Below are positions 31,266 through 40,095 of a DNA stretch of 64,000 nucleotides, piece by piece. Under the pieces are notes generated by a model, which was not told the origin of the DNA, did not search any database, and saw only the letters and a list, made by a program, of their open reading frames with translations. The translations under genes and the position numbers were made by a program. The stretch is from Paenibacillus sp. DMB5. Lineage in GTDB: Bacteria; Bacillota; Bacilli; Paenibacillales; Paenibacillaceae. The first letter of the stretch is position 1. Every line of letters starts with the position of its first letter. Location: the NCBI RefSeq assembly GCF_001517085.1, contig NZ_LRAC01000087.1:84703-148702 (forward strand). The letters are read 5' to 3'.

Positions 31266-31343
31266 AATATGCCCGTTATCCAGTACCAGAATCAAGTCGG
31301 CGTGCTCGACGGCAGAGAGGCGTTGGGTGGATATCTGCGTACG
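31266..31343 (-). pseudogene. Remnant of an ABC-transporter ATPase
   Basis: On the minus strand a stretch reads RTQISTQRLSAVEHADLIL and continues VLDNGHI. This matches the H-loop region near the C-terminus of exporter-type ABC ATPases, with Q in place of the usual H as in some family members. The Walker motifs and the rest of the gene are absent. The 30971-32200 gap therefore seems to hold debris of a lost gene; the only other structure seen is the repeat and hairpin listed nearby. Confidence 0.5.
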
Positions 31344-31456
31344 GGCTACAGGTTGGTGTGCAGCTTTAAACATCATTCCGAATGAGGTGGGTGGCGGGAG
31401 TACTCCAATAGCTGGTGAGAATAGCTGCGGTTAGACAGATTGGCCTCAGAGTGCGC

Positions 31457-31545
31457 CCGAACGGGAAAAATCTTCGAAACGGCACCTAAACTTGAGCGGT
31501 GTAGCCCCATTAAGGGGAAAAATCCCCTTAACGGCGCCAACCCTG
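31457..31545. repeat. Degenerate repeat of about 52 bp
   Basis: GGGAAAAATC at 31463 and 31515 is followed each time, after an AAC, by GGCACC or GGCGCC. The second copy is a palindrome, GGGGAAAAATCCCC. The layout (palindrome around AAAAA, then a GGC-rich box) resembles the 51-bp repeat at 11829. Confidence 0.45.
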
Positions 31546-31675
31546 GGAACCAGCACTGAATTAGCGAGCACCTGTCTCGACACCGCATCCATCAAGAGCG
31601 GGGCGGCCCAAAGCTCACTCTCTCGGCTGCCAGTACAGAGCCAATGTTGCGCTCGAATGGAATAGTTTCAAACCT

Positions 31676-31697
31676 ATCACCCGTCAGGGTGATTTTC
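31676..31697 (+). terminator. Small hairpin, possible orphan terminator
   Basis: ATCACCC and GGGTGAT enclose GTCA and are followed by TTTTC. No intact gene precedes it, so it may be left over from a lost gene. Confidence 0.35.
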
Positions 31698-32200
31698 TGC
31701 TGTACGGGAACTGACCGGAAACAGTGGGAATCCCGCTTTTCTGTGTTTTCACGTGCTTTTCCCATTTATCCGTCCTGATCAATACCATGCTACCTCCATC
31801 TATCCCGAATCTATCCCTATTATCCCGTCCCGCACTGATTCCGCCATCCTAACCGGCTCTCCTCCACAGCGGAATCATGCGGCTGTATCAGGTTTCTTCC
31901 TATAGTGTCTGTCATACAGAGAGGGGAAGAAATTATGTCCAGGAAATGCCAATTTTACCCGTTGGCCGGGTCCGGGGAGCATGTGCTATAATGGCAGAAA
32001 TCCGAACATAGGCTCGTCTGTGATTCATAAGCCTTTATATTGATTAACCTTATTAATGTTTTAGCTTTTTCCTGCAGAAACGGGGCTTGTCCCTGAAAGC
32101 ACGCAGCCCTAATTATAAACAGCTGCCTTCCAGGCAGCATATGCACCTGAACGGCCGGACCGCGGCCTGGTATCCTAACGGTTGTGGAGGAGGTTGTCTA

Positions 32201-34450
32201 TTGTTTCGTACCTGGTATCGCCGATTACTGCTTTCTTATTTTCCTATTTTCCTGCTCACCGTAACGATCCTGATTTTTGCCTCGTTTGTATTTATTAATG
32301 ATATCTCCCGGATGGAAACGAAAAAGGCAGACCGGATCTCAGCCAGCTATCTCATAGATAATATTGATAAGACGATCAGGGAAGTGGAGCTGTCCGTGCT
32401 GGATTCAGTGGAGCGCAGCGATGTCTACAAGCAGTATTTCAATAACGCCGGCAAGCCGGATACCGGATCTGTCTATGCGGTTGCCCAGAGTCTGCGCAGC
32501 CTCATTCATGAATCCTCCTACATTCAGTCTGTTTATCTGTATGACAAAATTAATGAAAGCGTTTTAACAGAAACTGGATTAAAAGAGCTCTCCGGCTTTA
32601 TAGACGAGGACTGGATCAGACAGGTCACCTCCGGCCCGCTGCCGGAAGACTGGCAGCCTGTCCGCAGCTATAAGACTGAACTTGTACAGCGTACACCGAT
32701 ACGTGTGCTTACTATTAATAAAGCGATGCCGCTGCCCTTCGGCTCTGAGGGAGTGCTTGTCATCAATGTCAAAATGAGCGGGATTGAGCAGCTTGTTGAC
32801 AGTATGGTCAATCAGCAGCTTTCTTTTGTGACGATCCTGGACGGCGACGGCAAAACAGTCTACCAGGCACATTCCGACCATGAGGGGGCGTCAAGCGGCA
32901 AGCAGCTGAATACACTGCACCTTAAGCGGCTCGGCTGGACCTTCGCAAGTGGAATTAAGGCAGGGAACCTGTTCGGCTGGGTGTCGGTCATTTCCTATCT
33001 GTGGGTGGCTATTGCCATCGGCACAGTGATTTGCGCAATTTTTTACCTGGTCTATGTAACCCGGCGCAACTATAAACCGATTCAGGTCATTATGAACCGC
33101 ATAGAAGGCCATCAGATCCGGCAGATGGATCAGTCGAAAGACAAACCCGACGAAATGATGCTCATTGACGGGGTGCTGGAGGATCTGATCAACCACATGA
33201 CCGACTATGACCGCAAAAGCCGGGAAAATCTGCTGCTTCAGCGCAGCAAGCTGTTCACCGATCTGCTGCACAGCGAGCGGCTGGATGATGTCATAGGGCG
33301 GATGGAGGAGCTGTCCCCGCTTACGGGTGCTGACTCCTCCTCGCGTTTTACAGTCGTGCTCAGTGAAATTAACCGCTATGAGCGTGTTTTTGAGGAACGT
33401 TATACCAGAGGAGATCAGAATACGCTCAAGTTTGCCCTGATGAATGTGTTTCAGGAGCTTGCACGTAACGCCGAGCTGCAGGGCTGGGCGGAGTGGGTCG
33501 GAACGCGGCGGGTAGCGATATTGTTCCTGGGTACCGGCAGCGATGAGGAAATGACCGAGCGGATCCGTGTCTTTGCGGAAGATTGCCGCTTCTGGGTGGA
33601 GCAGAACCTGCGGATCTCGCTCAGCTTCGGCATCGGCCCTGCTGTAAAAGGACCCGGTACGATCCGTGAATCCTATGCGGGGGCCGAATATGTCATGCAG
33701 CATAAGCTGCTCCGCAGCGGGGATATCGCCTTGGCAGAATACGGGGAAGCACGCCAGCCGCTCCTGGAGACCTATACCTATCTGCAGATGATCGCAGAGT
33801 TCGTTAAGCAGTTCCGGATGTCGAGCGGTCTGTGGCGTGAGCAGCTGGAGCGGATTTTCGAGGCTTTTGAGCAAAATTTCCTTCAGGATGATGATATCCG
33901 TTCCCTGATTCAGGCGATGCTGCAGATGCTGAGCCGTGAGGTAGCCGTGATGTCAGAGGAGCTGCAGGATGAGCTGTCCGCGGAAACGGCCTCTATCCGG
34001 TTAAAAGGGCTTGAAGAAGCCGAGTCGCTGGATGAGATGAAAAATATTCTGCTGGAGTATCTGACCGATCTGTTCCGTACCTATGTTTCGGCCAGTGAAA
34101 CCAAGAGCTACCGGGCGATGGTCACCGAGATGAAAAATTATATCGAAGAGAATTTTACTAATCCTGATCTCTCATTGAAGCATCTGAGCGACCGGTTTCA
34201 GGTGTCAGGCAAATATGCCAGCTATCTGTTCAAAACTGAATTTAAAATGAAGTTCGTGGATTTCGTAACTGAGCTGCGGATGAAAGAGGCCGAGCAGCTG
34301 CTGGCGGAAACCGATTCTCCGCTGCAGGATATCGCGCTTCAGGTAGGCTATGCCAATGCAATTACTTTCGGCAGAGTATTCAAACGGGTTGCCGGCATTA
34401 CACCGGGGGATTACCGCCAGCTCAAACGCCGGGAATCGGGCAAAGCCTGA
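32201..34450 (+). CDS. YesN/AraC-type transmembrane regulator
   Basis: A 749-residue one-piece membrane regulator. A first transmembrane helix (LLLSYFPIFLLTVTILIFAS) is followed by an extracellular sensor domain of about 230 residues, then a second helix (YLWVAIAIGTVICAIFYLVY). A cytoplasmic GGDEF-related (CdaR-like) module comes next. The C-terminal AraC double HTH includes LSLKHLSDRFQVSGKYASYL and ITPGDYRQLKRRE. The TTG at 32201 is chosen because GGAGGAGG lies seven bases upstream; the frame stays open for 38 more codons but without a site. Proteins of this type commonly regulate the neighbouring sugar ABC operon, here the six genes downstream. Confidence 0.88.
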   Translation: MFRTWYRRLLLSYFPIFLLTVTILIFASFVFINDISRMETKKADRISASYLIDNIDKTIREVELSVLDSVERSDVYKQYFNNAGKPDTGSVYAVAQSLRSLIHESSYIQSVYLYDKINESVLTETGLKELSGFIDEDWIRQVTSGPLPEDWQPVRSYKTELVQRTPIRVLTINKAMPLPFGSEGVLVINVKMSGIEQLVDSMVNQQLSFVTILDGDGKTVYQAHSDHEGASSGKQLNTLHLKRLGWTFASGIKAGNLFGWVSVISYLWVAIAIGTVICAIFYLVYVTRRNYKPIQVIMNRIEGHQIRQMDQSKDKPDEMMLIDGVLEDLINHMTDYDRKSRENLLLQRSKLFTDLLHSERLDDVIGRMEELSPLTGADSSSRFTVVLSEINRYERVFEERYTRGDQNTLKFALMNVFQELARNAELQGWAEWVGTRRVAILFLGTGSDEEMTERIRVFAEDCRFWVEQNLRISLSFGIGPAVKGPGTIRESYAGAEYVMQHKLLRSGDIALAEYGEARQPLLETYTYLQMIAEFVKQFRMSSGLWREQLERIFEAFEQNFLQDDDIRSLIQAMLQMLSREVAVMSEELQDELSAETASIRLKGLEEAESLDEMKNILLEYLTDLFRTYVSASETKSYRAMVTEMKNYIEENFTNPDLSLKHLSDRFQVSGKYASYLFKTEFKMKFVDFVTELRMKEAEQLLAETDSPLQDIALQVGYANAITFGRVFKRVAGITPGDYRQLKRRESGKA

Positions 34451-34601
34451 TTAGGCAGAAGCAGTTCACGCTGAACAATAACGCAAGTCTTGCCTCCTAA
34501 AAAATCAGCTGAATATATCCATCCGCAATCAGCCGTGTGATCTGTCCGAATGTCTCTGAAAAGGGGCGTCCAGACAGGGATACGGCCTTTATTTTGCTTA
34601 T

Positions 34602-34616
34602 TTGAAAGCGGTTTAT
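34602..34616 (+). promoter_or_regulatory. cre-like site upstream of the sugar ABC operon
   Basis: TTGAAAGCGGTTTAT resembles the CcpA cre consensus with one mismatch near its end. It lies about 75 bases before a candidate -35. Confidence 0.4.
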
Positions 34617-34688
34617 CATACGAAAATGGTTGGTCGGATAAACCGGAAGTCCGAATTTCAGGCGTTTTTGCAATCCGAAACAGGTTTA

Positions 34689-34718
34689 TTGTCAGAGCTC
34701 CGGAAAGTGTGGAATACT
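34689..34718 (+). promoter_or_regulatory. Candidate promoter of the sugar ABC operon
   Basis: TTGTCA (34689-34694) and AATACT (34713-34718) are 18 bp apart. No coding signal is seen in 34451-34872. Confidence 0.35.
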
Positions 34719-34872
34719 GTGGTCATCCCGGAACCTTAGGCGGCAGGAAGTAAAGGCGGCGTAAGCGTAAAAAGCATTCTTTTCTAAAGAAGGGCGGTAC
34801 GGGAGCTCGGATGTGAGGTTGGGGGATTCATAAAGTCACCATTATAGCCGCAGAGGCGAAGGAGATGGCACA

Positions 34873-36486
34873 ATGACAGTGAATGCAAACCAGAAAGTTC
34901 TGAAGAAGGCATTGGGAATCGGGTTAAGCGCAGTAATGGGGATGTCCCTGCTGGCCGGGTGTTCCTCTAATGCAAACGGAAACGCGAATACGGCATCAAA
35001 CGGAGGAACAGCAACCGACGGGGGCAGTAAAGAGCGCGTTACGCTTAAGGTGGAAATCTTCGACCGTGGTAACAGCCCTGCGCCTTATACCATTACCAAC
35101 AACTATCTCTCCAATATGGTGCAGGAACGGTTCGGTGATCCGAACAACATTGATGTCGAATATGTTCCGGTTCAGCGCTCCGAGGAAGTTACGAAACTGA
35201 ACGTACTGATGGCCAGCAACACTGATGTGCCTGATATTGTGTTCACTTATGATTCCAGCGTGTTCTACCGTTACGCCCAGCAGGGCGGTCTGACGGATGT
35301 CGGAGCGCTGATTGATGAGCACGGGCCGAATCTGAAAAAATTCCTCGGTGAGGATACACTGGCATTCGGGCAGCTTGACGGGAAGCAGATGTCCATTCCG
35401 GGTAAGCGGGCAATCACTGGCCGTTACAGCTCCTACATCCGCCAGGATTGGCTGGATAAGCTGGGCCTTCCGGTGCCGACCACAACGGATGAGCTATACA
35501 CGACTTTGAAAGCGTTTAAAGATAAAGATCCGGGCGGCCTCGGCAGCAAAAATATCCCGATGGGCATGGCGCTCGCTCCGGCCCAGTTCGAGACACTGAT
35601 CTATTCCTTCATCAAACCGATAAAGGGCGATCTCACTTACGGCCAGCGCTATGAGCTGCCGCTGCATGACGGCTTCAAGGATGCGATGCAGTTCCTGAAC
35701 AAGCTCTACAATGAAGGGCTGGTCAGCCAGGACTTCAGTCTGGATGAAGATAAAACGCAGCTGGCAAAGGATATCCAGAACGGCAATGTCGGCTACTGGT
35801 CTGAAGATGTGGACAATATCTTCTACGCTGAAGGTACACTGGATAATCTCTACAAAAATGTACCGGGCAGCAAAGTGACGGCGGCAGATGTTCTGACCAA
35901 CGCCAATGAGGGCAACAAGCACATTAAATCGCGTTATGCGTCTAACGGGATGTACATCATGATTCCGAAGAGCAGCAAACGTGCCGTGGAGGCCATTAAA
36001 TATCTGGACTGGATGGCTTCGGACAACAATCTGATCGATATTTACAGCGGGGTTGAAGGCGAAAACTATGATCTGGTTGACGGTATCCCGGTAGTTAAAG
36101 CGGATGTTGCCCAGGAGTTCGCTGACCGTCTGTTCAATGCAGGCGACATGGCGATCATCTCTAACGGCAAGAACATCGGCGACCAGGCAACGAATGAAAA
36201 AGCATGGATCAGCGGCTTCCCGGAACGTAACCAGGAAATGCTGAAGCAATCCATTGATATTGCCAATACCGATACCGTTGGTCCAATTGTCTTCGGTAAA
36301 CCGATTGAAGCGGAATCCAAATACGGGACTACGCTCAATGACAAGCTGGCCGTAATTATCGTTAAGACTGCGATGGCTAAACCGGAGCAATTCGATGCGG
36401 TTTACGAGCAGGAAATGAAGGACTTCATGTCCCTTGGCGGAACCCAGCTTAAAGAAGAACTGGAAGCAGCACTGAAGGAACTGTAA
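34873..36486 (+). CDS. Sugar ABC transporter binding lipoprotein (LplA/YtcQ type)
   Basis: A 537-residue extracellular solute-binding protein. The signal peptide ends in the lipobox LAGC and is followed by an Asn/Gly/Thr-rich linker, so it is tethered outside the membrane. Its length and the LKVEIFDRGN start of the fold fit the large LplA-type binding proteins, which take up oligosaccharides such as pectin or xylan fragments. GAAGGAGA lies before the ATG. It is the first gene of the operon and is separated from the permeases by a hairpin that would keep its level higher than theirs. The ATPase is not encoded here; such systems usually share one MsmX-like subunit. Confidence 0.9.
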   Translation: MTVNANQKVLKKALGIGLSAVMGMSLLAGCSSNANGNANTASNGGTATDGGSKERVTLKVEIFDRGNSPAPYTITNNYLSNMVQERFGDPNNIDVEYVPVQRSEEVTKLNVLMASNTDVPDIVFTYDSSVFYRYAQQGGLTDVGALIDEHGPNLKKFLGEDTLAFGQLDGKQMSIPGKRAITGRYSSYIRQDWLDKLGLPVPTTTDELYTTLKAFKDKDPGGLGSKNIPMGMALAPAQFETLIYSFIKPIKGDLTYGQRYELPLHDGFKDAMQFLNKLYNEGLVSQDFSLDEDKTQLAKDIQNGNVGYWSEDVDNIFYAEGTLDNLYKNVPGSKVTAADVLTNANEGNKHIKSRYASNGMYIMIPKSSKRAVEAIKYLDWMASDNNLIDIYSGVEGENYDLVDGIPVVKADVAQEFADRLFNAGDMAIISNGKNIGDQATNEKAWISGFPERNQEMLKQSIDIANTDTVGPIVFGKPIEAESKYGTTLNDKLAVIIVKTAMAKPEQFDAVYEQEMKDFMSLGGTQLKEELEAALKEL

Positions 36487-36502
36487 ACACAATAAATATA
36501 AA

Positions 36503-36552
36503 AAGAAGAACCGGAGGGAGCAGGTACGCCGCTTCGTCCGGTTTTTCTTCCC
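36503..36552 (+). terminator. Intra-operon hairpin between binding protein and permeases
   Basis: AAGAAGAACCGGA and TCCGGTTTTTCTT form a stem around a 21-base loop, with a T-rich 3' arm. It lies between the binding-protein stop and the permease start, so it may stop part of the transcription or protect the 5' mRNA. Confidence 0.5.
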
Positions 36553-36567
36553 AAGGAGGGAACCGGC

Positions 36568-37470
36568 TTGAGTAAAGTCAGCTACTTGAAGCGGTATTGG
36601 CAAATGTACGCGCTGCTTTCACTGCCACTCATTTACTTCTTTATCTTCCGTTACGGGCCGATGTACGGTGTGCAGATTGCCTTTAAGGACTTTAATCTGT
36701 TCCAGGGAATCGGCGGCAGTGAGTGGATCGGGTTCGATGCATTCCGTGAAGTTTTTAACATGAGAGAGTTTTACACCGCGCTGCGCAACACCTTTATGCT
36801 TAACTTTCTGGATTTGATAGTTTCTTTCCCGGCCCCTATTATTCTGGCAATCATGCTGTATGAAATTAAGAGTGCCTGGTTCAAAAAGATTTCGCAGACC
36901 ATTCTTTACATCCCTCATTTCATCTCCTGGGTTATTATCGGGGGGATTGTCTATCAATTGTTCGGCAACCAGTCCGGTATGATTAACGAGGTACTGCAAG
37001 GCCTGGGGCTGAACCCGATTCCTTTCCTGACTGAAAAAGGCCCGTGGCTCATCACCTACCTGTTTACAGGGGTCTGGCAGAGTGCCGGCTGGGGAACGAT
37101 TCTCTATCTGGCAGCACTCACCGGCGTAAACAGAGAGCTGTTTGAAGCAGCTGAGGTTGACGGAGCAACGCGGATGAAGAAGATCTGGTATATTACGCTG
37201 CCAAGCATCAAGCCGACAATCGTCACTCTGCTTATTCTTAATCTCGGCAAAATGGTAAGCATCGGCTTCGACCGCCCATATGTTATCGGAAATACGGCGG
37301 TACGTGAATATTCCGATGTGCTGAGTACCTTTGTCTACCGGATCGGTCTTGAATCCGGCCAGTACACCCTGGCTACCGTAGTCGGATTGTTCCAGGCTGT
37401 GGTCGGTCTTGTATTCATTCTTGGCTCCAACTATATTTCGAAAAAAATGACCGGCGACGGTATTATCTGA
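36568..37470 (+). CDS. Sugar ABC transporter permease (LplB/YteP type)
   Basis: A 300-residue inner-membrane permease with about six hydrophobic helices. The EAA loop that contacts the ATPase is EAAEVDGATRMKKIWYITLP. The N-terminal FRYGPMYGVQIAFKDFN is typical of the LplB/YteP branch. The start is TTG with AAGGAGGG upstream. It pairs with the permease encoded 24 bp downstream. Confidence 0.92.
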   Translation: MSKVSYLKRYWQMYALLSLPLIYFFIFRYGPMYGVQIAFKDFNLFQGIGGSEWIGFDAFREVFNMREFYTALRNTFMLNFLDLIVSFPAPIILAIMLYEIKSAWFKKISQTILYIPHFISWVIIGGIVYQLFGNQSGMINEVLQGLGLNPIPFLTEKGPWLITYLFTGVWQSAGWGTILYLAALTGVNRELFEAAEVDGATRMKKIWYITLPSIKPTIVTLLILNLGKMVSIGFDRPYVIGNTAVREYSDVLSTFVYRIGLESGQYTLATVVGLFQAVVGLVFILGSNYISKKMTGDGII

Positions 37471-37494
37471 TAAAGAGGAAGGAGGCGGAGTACT

Positions 37495-38367
37495 ATGAGT
37501 GAACGTACTTCAAACCGGATATTCGAAATTGTCGTTGTTACCTGTGTGGCCTTGTTCGTTCTGTTCTGCCTGGCTCCGTTCTTGCATGTTATTGCAGTAT
37601 CACTCAGCTCCAACCGGGCCATTACCTCCGGCGAAGTTACAATTTTTCCGATTGAATTGAACTGGAATGCCTATGTGCAGGTGTTCTCGGATAATGCAAT
37701 GATCCGTTCCCTCGGTTATACGGTGCTGCTGACAGCGGCGACAACCGGGCTGTGCATGCTCTTCACCATTGCCGCAGCCTATCCGCTTACTAAGGGTTAC
37801 CTGAAGGGTCGCAAAACGTTTATGGTTATTATCATTATTACCATGTTCTTCAGCGGCGGGATTATTCCTGAATATCTGCTGATGCGCGACCTGCGCCTGC
37901 TTGATTCCACCTGGGCGCTTATTCTGCCCGGTCTGGTCAGTCCGTTCAATCTGATTATCCTGATCTCCTTCTTTAACAACATTCCCCAGAGTCTGGAAGA
38001 GTCGGCCGAGATCGACGGCAGCTCCTTCTTCCGTACGCTGGTTAGCATCGTTCTGCCGCTGTCCATGCCTGTGCTGGCAACGCTGGCCCTCTTCTATGCA
38101 GTCGGCAGATGGAACGGTTTCCAGGATGCGCTGATGTATATCAACAGCCCGGAACTGTATCCGCTGCAGCTCAAGCTATTCCAGATGGTACAGAACAACA
38201 TGGTCTCCGAGCTAACACAAATGGAGGGTGCGAACCGCACTGCGCTGACTCCGGAAAGCCTGAAGGCAGCAACGGTTATCTTCGCTACAGTGCCGATTCT
38301 GCTCGTCTATCCGTGGCTGCAGAAGTATTTTGTCAGCGGTGTTATGCTGGGTGCCGTTAAGGGTTAA
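37495..38367 (+). CDS. Sugar ABC transporter permease (LplC/YtcP type)
   Basis: A 290-residue permease of the MalG-like family, the partner of the upstream permease. It has about six hydrophobic segments and the EAA loop ESAEIDGSSFFRTLVSIVLP. The C-terminus, YPWLQKYFVSGVMLGAVKG, is a hallmark of the YtcP/LplC branch. GGAAGGAGG lies upstream of the ATG. It is followed by the TIM-barrel gene after 44 bp. Confidence 0.92.
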   Translation: MSERTSNRIFEIVVVTCVALFVLFCLAPFLHVIAVSLSSNRAITSGEVTIFPIELNWNAYVQVFSDNAMIRSLGYTVLLTAATTGLCMLFTIAAAYPLTKGYLKGRKTFMVIIIITMFFSGGIIPEYLLMRDLRLLDSTWALILPGLVSPFNLIILISFFNNIPQSLEESAEIDGSSFFRTLVSIVLPLSMPVLATLALFYAVGRWNGFQDALMYINSPELYPLQLKLFQMVQNNMVSELTQMEGANRTALTPESLKAATVIFATVPILLVYPWLQKYFVSGVMLGAVKG

Positions 38368-38411
38368 CGGATAAGGGTATATTCGTGGGATCAGGAAAGG
38401 AGAACGCAATT

Positions 38412-39365
38412 TTGGAAGACAAAGGGGCATTTTCATTCTCAACCTGCTGGAATATGAAGCGCCACACGACAGGAGACGGGCTGCTAAGGGAAATTCTCGG
38501 GCTAGGCTTCCGCAGGGTGGAGCTGAACTATAATGTGACTGAAGAGATGCTGGGGACGATTGAGCCGATGATTGAGCGGGGGGAGATCGGCATTTCCAGT
38601 GTTCATAACACCTTCCCTCATGTTCCGGACCCTGATTACGGTACGGATTCCGTGCTGCTCGGTTTCGAGGATAAAGAGAAGCGGCAGCGGGCCATCCAAC
38701 TGCTGATCCGCTCTGCCGAGTATGCACAGCGCTACGGCGGTGAGGCAGTAGTTGTCCATCCCGGTGAAGTTCCCTTCCCGAATGATATCGCCAAGGAGCT
38801 GGAACAGCTCTACAGCGGGGAGGGCAAGGATTCCGACGCCTTCCGCAGCAAGTGGGCGGAGCTGCTGGAGCGGCGGGAGACGTACAGTGCCGGATATGTG
38901 CGGACTATTACCGAGAGCCTGTACGAAGTATGCGATAAGGCGGCTGCCAAGGGGCTGAGCGGCATCCGCTTCGGCATCGAGACACGCTCCCGGCCGCAGC
39001 AGATACCGACGCTCGCCGAAGCCAAAAGAATCATCCGGGCGCTGAAGGGCGCGCCGGTCGGTATCTGGTACGATACCGGTCATGCCATTATGATGGACCG
39101 TCTGGGGCTGTACGACAGTGTGGGGGAGATGGACGGGCTGATGAATGATATTGTCGGCGTCCATATTCACGAGACCATCGGGCTCTCGGATCACTGGTGC
39201 CCCTACGTAAACAGCGGAGATATGCATTTCTATGATGCTTATCTGCCGATGATTGAGCGGGCACAGGTGAAAGTATATGAGCTGAAGGCGGCCTGCCTGC
39301 CGGAGGATATTCATGAGAGCCACCGTCTGCTTACGGCCAAGCTGGCGGCACGGGGGGCGCTCTGA
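38412..39365 (+). CDS. Xylose-isomerase-like TIM-barrel sugar epimerase/isomerase
   Basis: A 317-residue protein of the AP-endonuclease-2/xylose-isomerase-like TIM barrel. It should isomerise or epimerise a sugar or sugar acid in the cytoplasm. Metal-site motifs are visible: VVHPGEVPFPN, FGIETRSRPQQIPT, WYDTGHA and GVHIHETIGLSDHW. TTG 38412 is preferred over GTG 38385 because AAGGAGAA lies eight bases upstream. The stop codon overlaps the next gene (TGATG), so the two are coupled. The substrate is unknown and presumably comes through the ABC importer. Confidence 0.75.
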   Translation: MEDKGAFSFSTCWNMKRHTTGDGLLREILGLGFRRVELNYNVTEEMLGTIEPMIERGEIGISSVHNTFPHVPDPDYGTDSVLLGFEDKEKRQRAIQLLIRSAEYAQRYGGEAVVVHPGEVPFPNDIAKELEQLYSGEGKDSDAFRSKWAELLERRETYSAGYVRTITESLYEVCDKAAAKGLSGIRFGIETRSRPQQIPTLAEAKRIIRALKGAPVGIWYDTGHAIMMDRLGLYDSVGEMDGLMNDIVGVHIHETIGLSDHWCPYVNSGDMHFYDAYLPMIERAQVKVYELKAACLPEDIHESHRLLTAKLAARGAL

Positions 39366-40045
39366 TGCCTAGTGCAAAGGACAGATTAAGCGGTGAAGAG
39401 CGCAGACTGGCGGCCGCCTATGCTCCCGGTCTGCTGTTTGACCGGAACGAGCCTTTTTACCCCGTTCGTTTCGGCGTAACGGTACTGCGGGAGGACGGGG
39501 CTTCGCCTTCCTTCCCGCGCAGGCTTAAGGTGAGCCGGCCGGATGTTGCGGCTGTCGTGGAATACGCTATTTATTACGATTACGATATTCAGCATCTGTA
39601 CGATCTGGAGCATGTATGGGTTTATATCGGCAGTAACGGTGAAGTCGCAGACGTCGAAGCCAGCTTTCACGGCAAATATCTGAAAGGCCTGCTGCGCGGC
39701 CGTACCAATCTGAGCAATACCCGCACCAGCCTGTATGTGCAGCCCGGCAAGCATGCGCTCTCACCCTTGCCTGAGGTGTTTGAGCTGCTGCCGGGCTTTG
39801 CCGCCTGTACGCAGGAGGCAGCGGGGGCGGACGGGCTGATCTACGGTGACTGCTTCCGCGGGCTGCTGGCTTCGGATGAAGCCACAGATCAGAAGGTGCG
39901 CCGTTATCTGCAGACCTGCCGGTTTACTCCTTCGGGAGTCTATAGGATCTGGGAGTATGCGCACCGGGACGACTTATTCGTTTCGTGGAACGAGCTGTTT
40001 GCTGAAATACCGGTGCGTGTGCGGAAAGAGCTGGAGCGGCTGTAA
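39365..40045 (+). CDS. Protein of unknown function, weak Vps62/NPP1-like resemblance
   Basis: A 226-residue soluble protein I cannot assign. The middle part (EYAIYYDYDIQHLYDLEHVW, followed by a Gly/Val strand and ASFHGKY) recalls the Vps62/NPP1 fold, where a similar D..H..E..H pattern binds metal. This is a tentative visual match. It has no signal peptide or membrane segment. The ATG overlaps the stop of the TIM-barrel gene, so it belongs to the operon, and about 50 bases separate it from the next gene. In that setting it may act on the imported sugar or its conjugate. Confidence 0.6.
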   Translation: MPSAKDRLSGEERRLAAAYAPGLLFDRNEPFYPVRFGVTVLREDGASPSFPRRLKVSRPDVAAVVEYAIYYDYDIQHLYDLEHVWVYIGSNGEVADVEASFHGKYLKGLLRGRTNLSNTRTSLYVQPGKHALSPLPEVFELLPGFAACTQEAAGADGLIYGDCFRGLLASDEATDQKVRRYLQTCRFTPSGVYRIWEYAHRDDLFVSWNELFAEIPVRVRKELERL

Positions 40046-40095
40046 TGAAACTGACGGCGGTGCCGGGTGTTAAATGCTAACATGGAGGAATGACA

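Noticed and set aside
34550..34753. Plus-strand open frame of 67 codons before the sugar ABC operon
   Set aside because: No ribosome binding site or recognisable sequence; it overlaps the cre-like site and candidate promoter.
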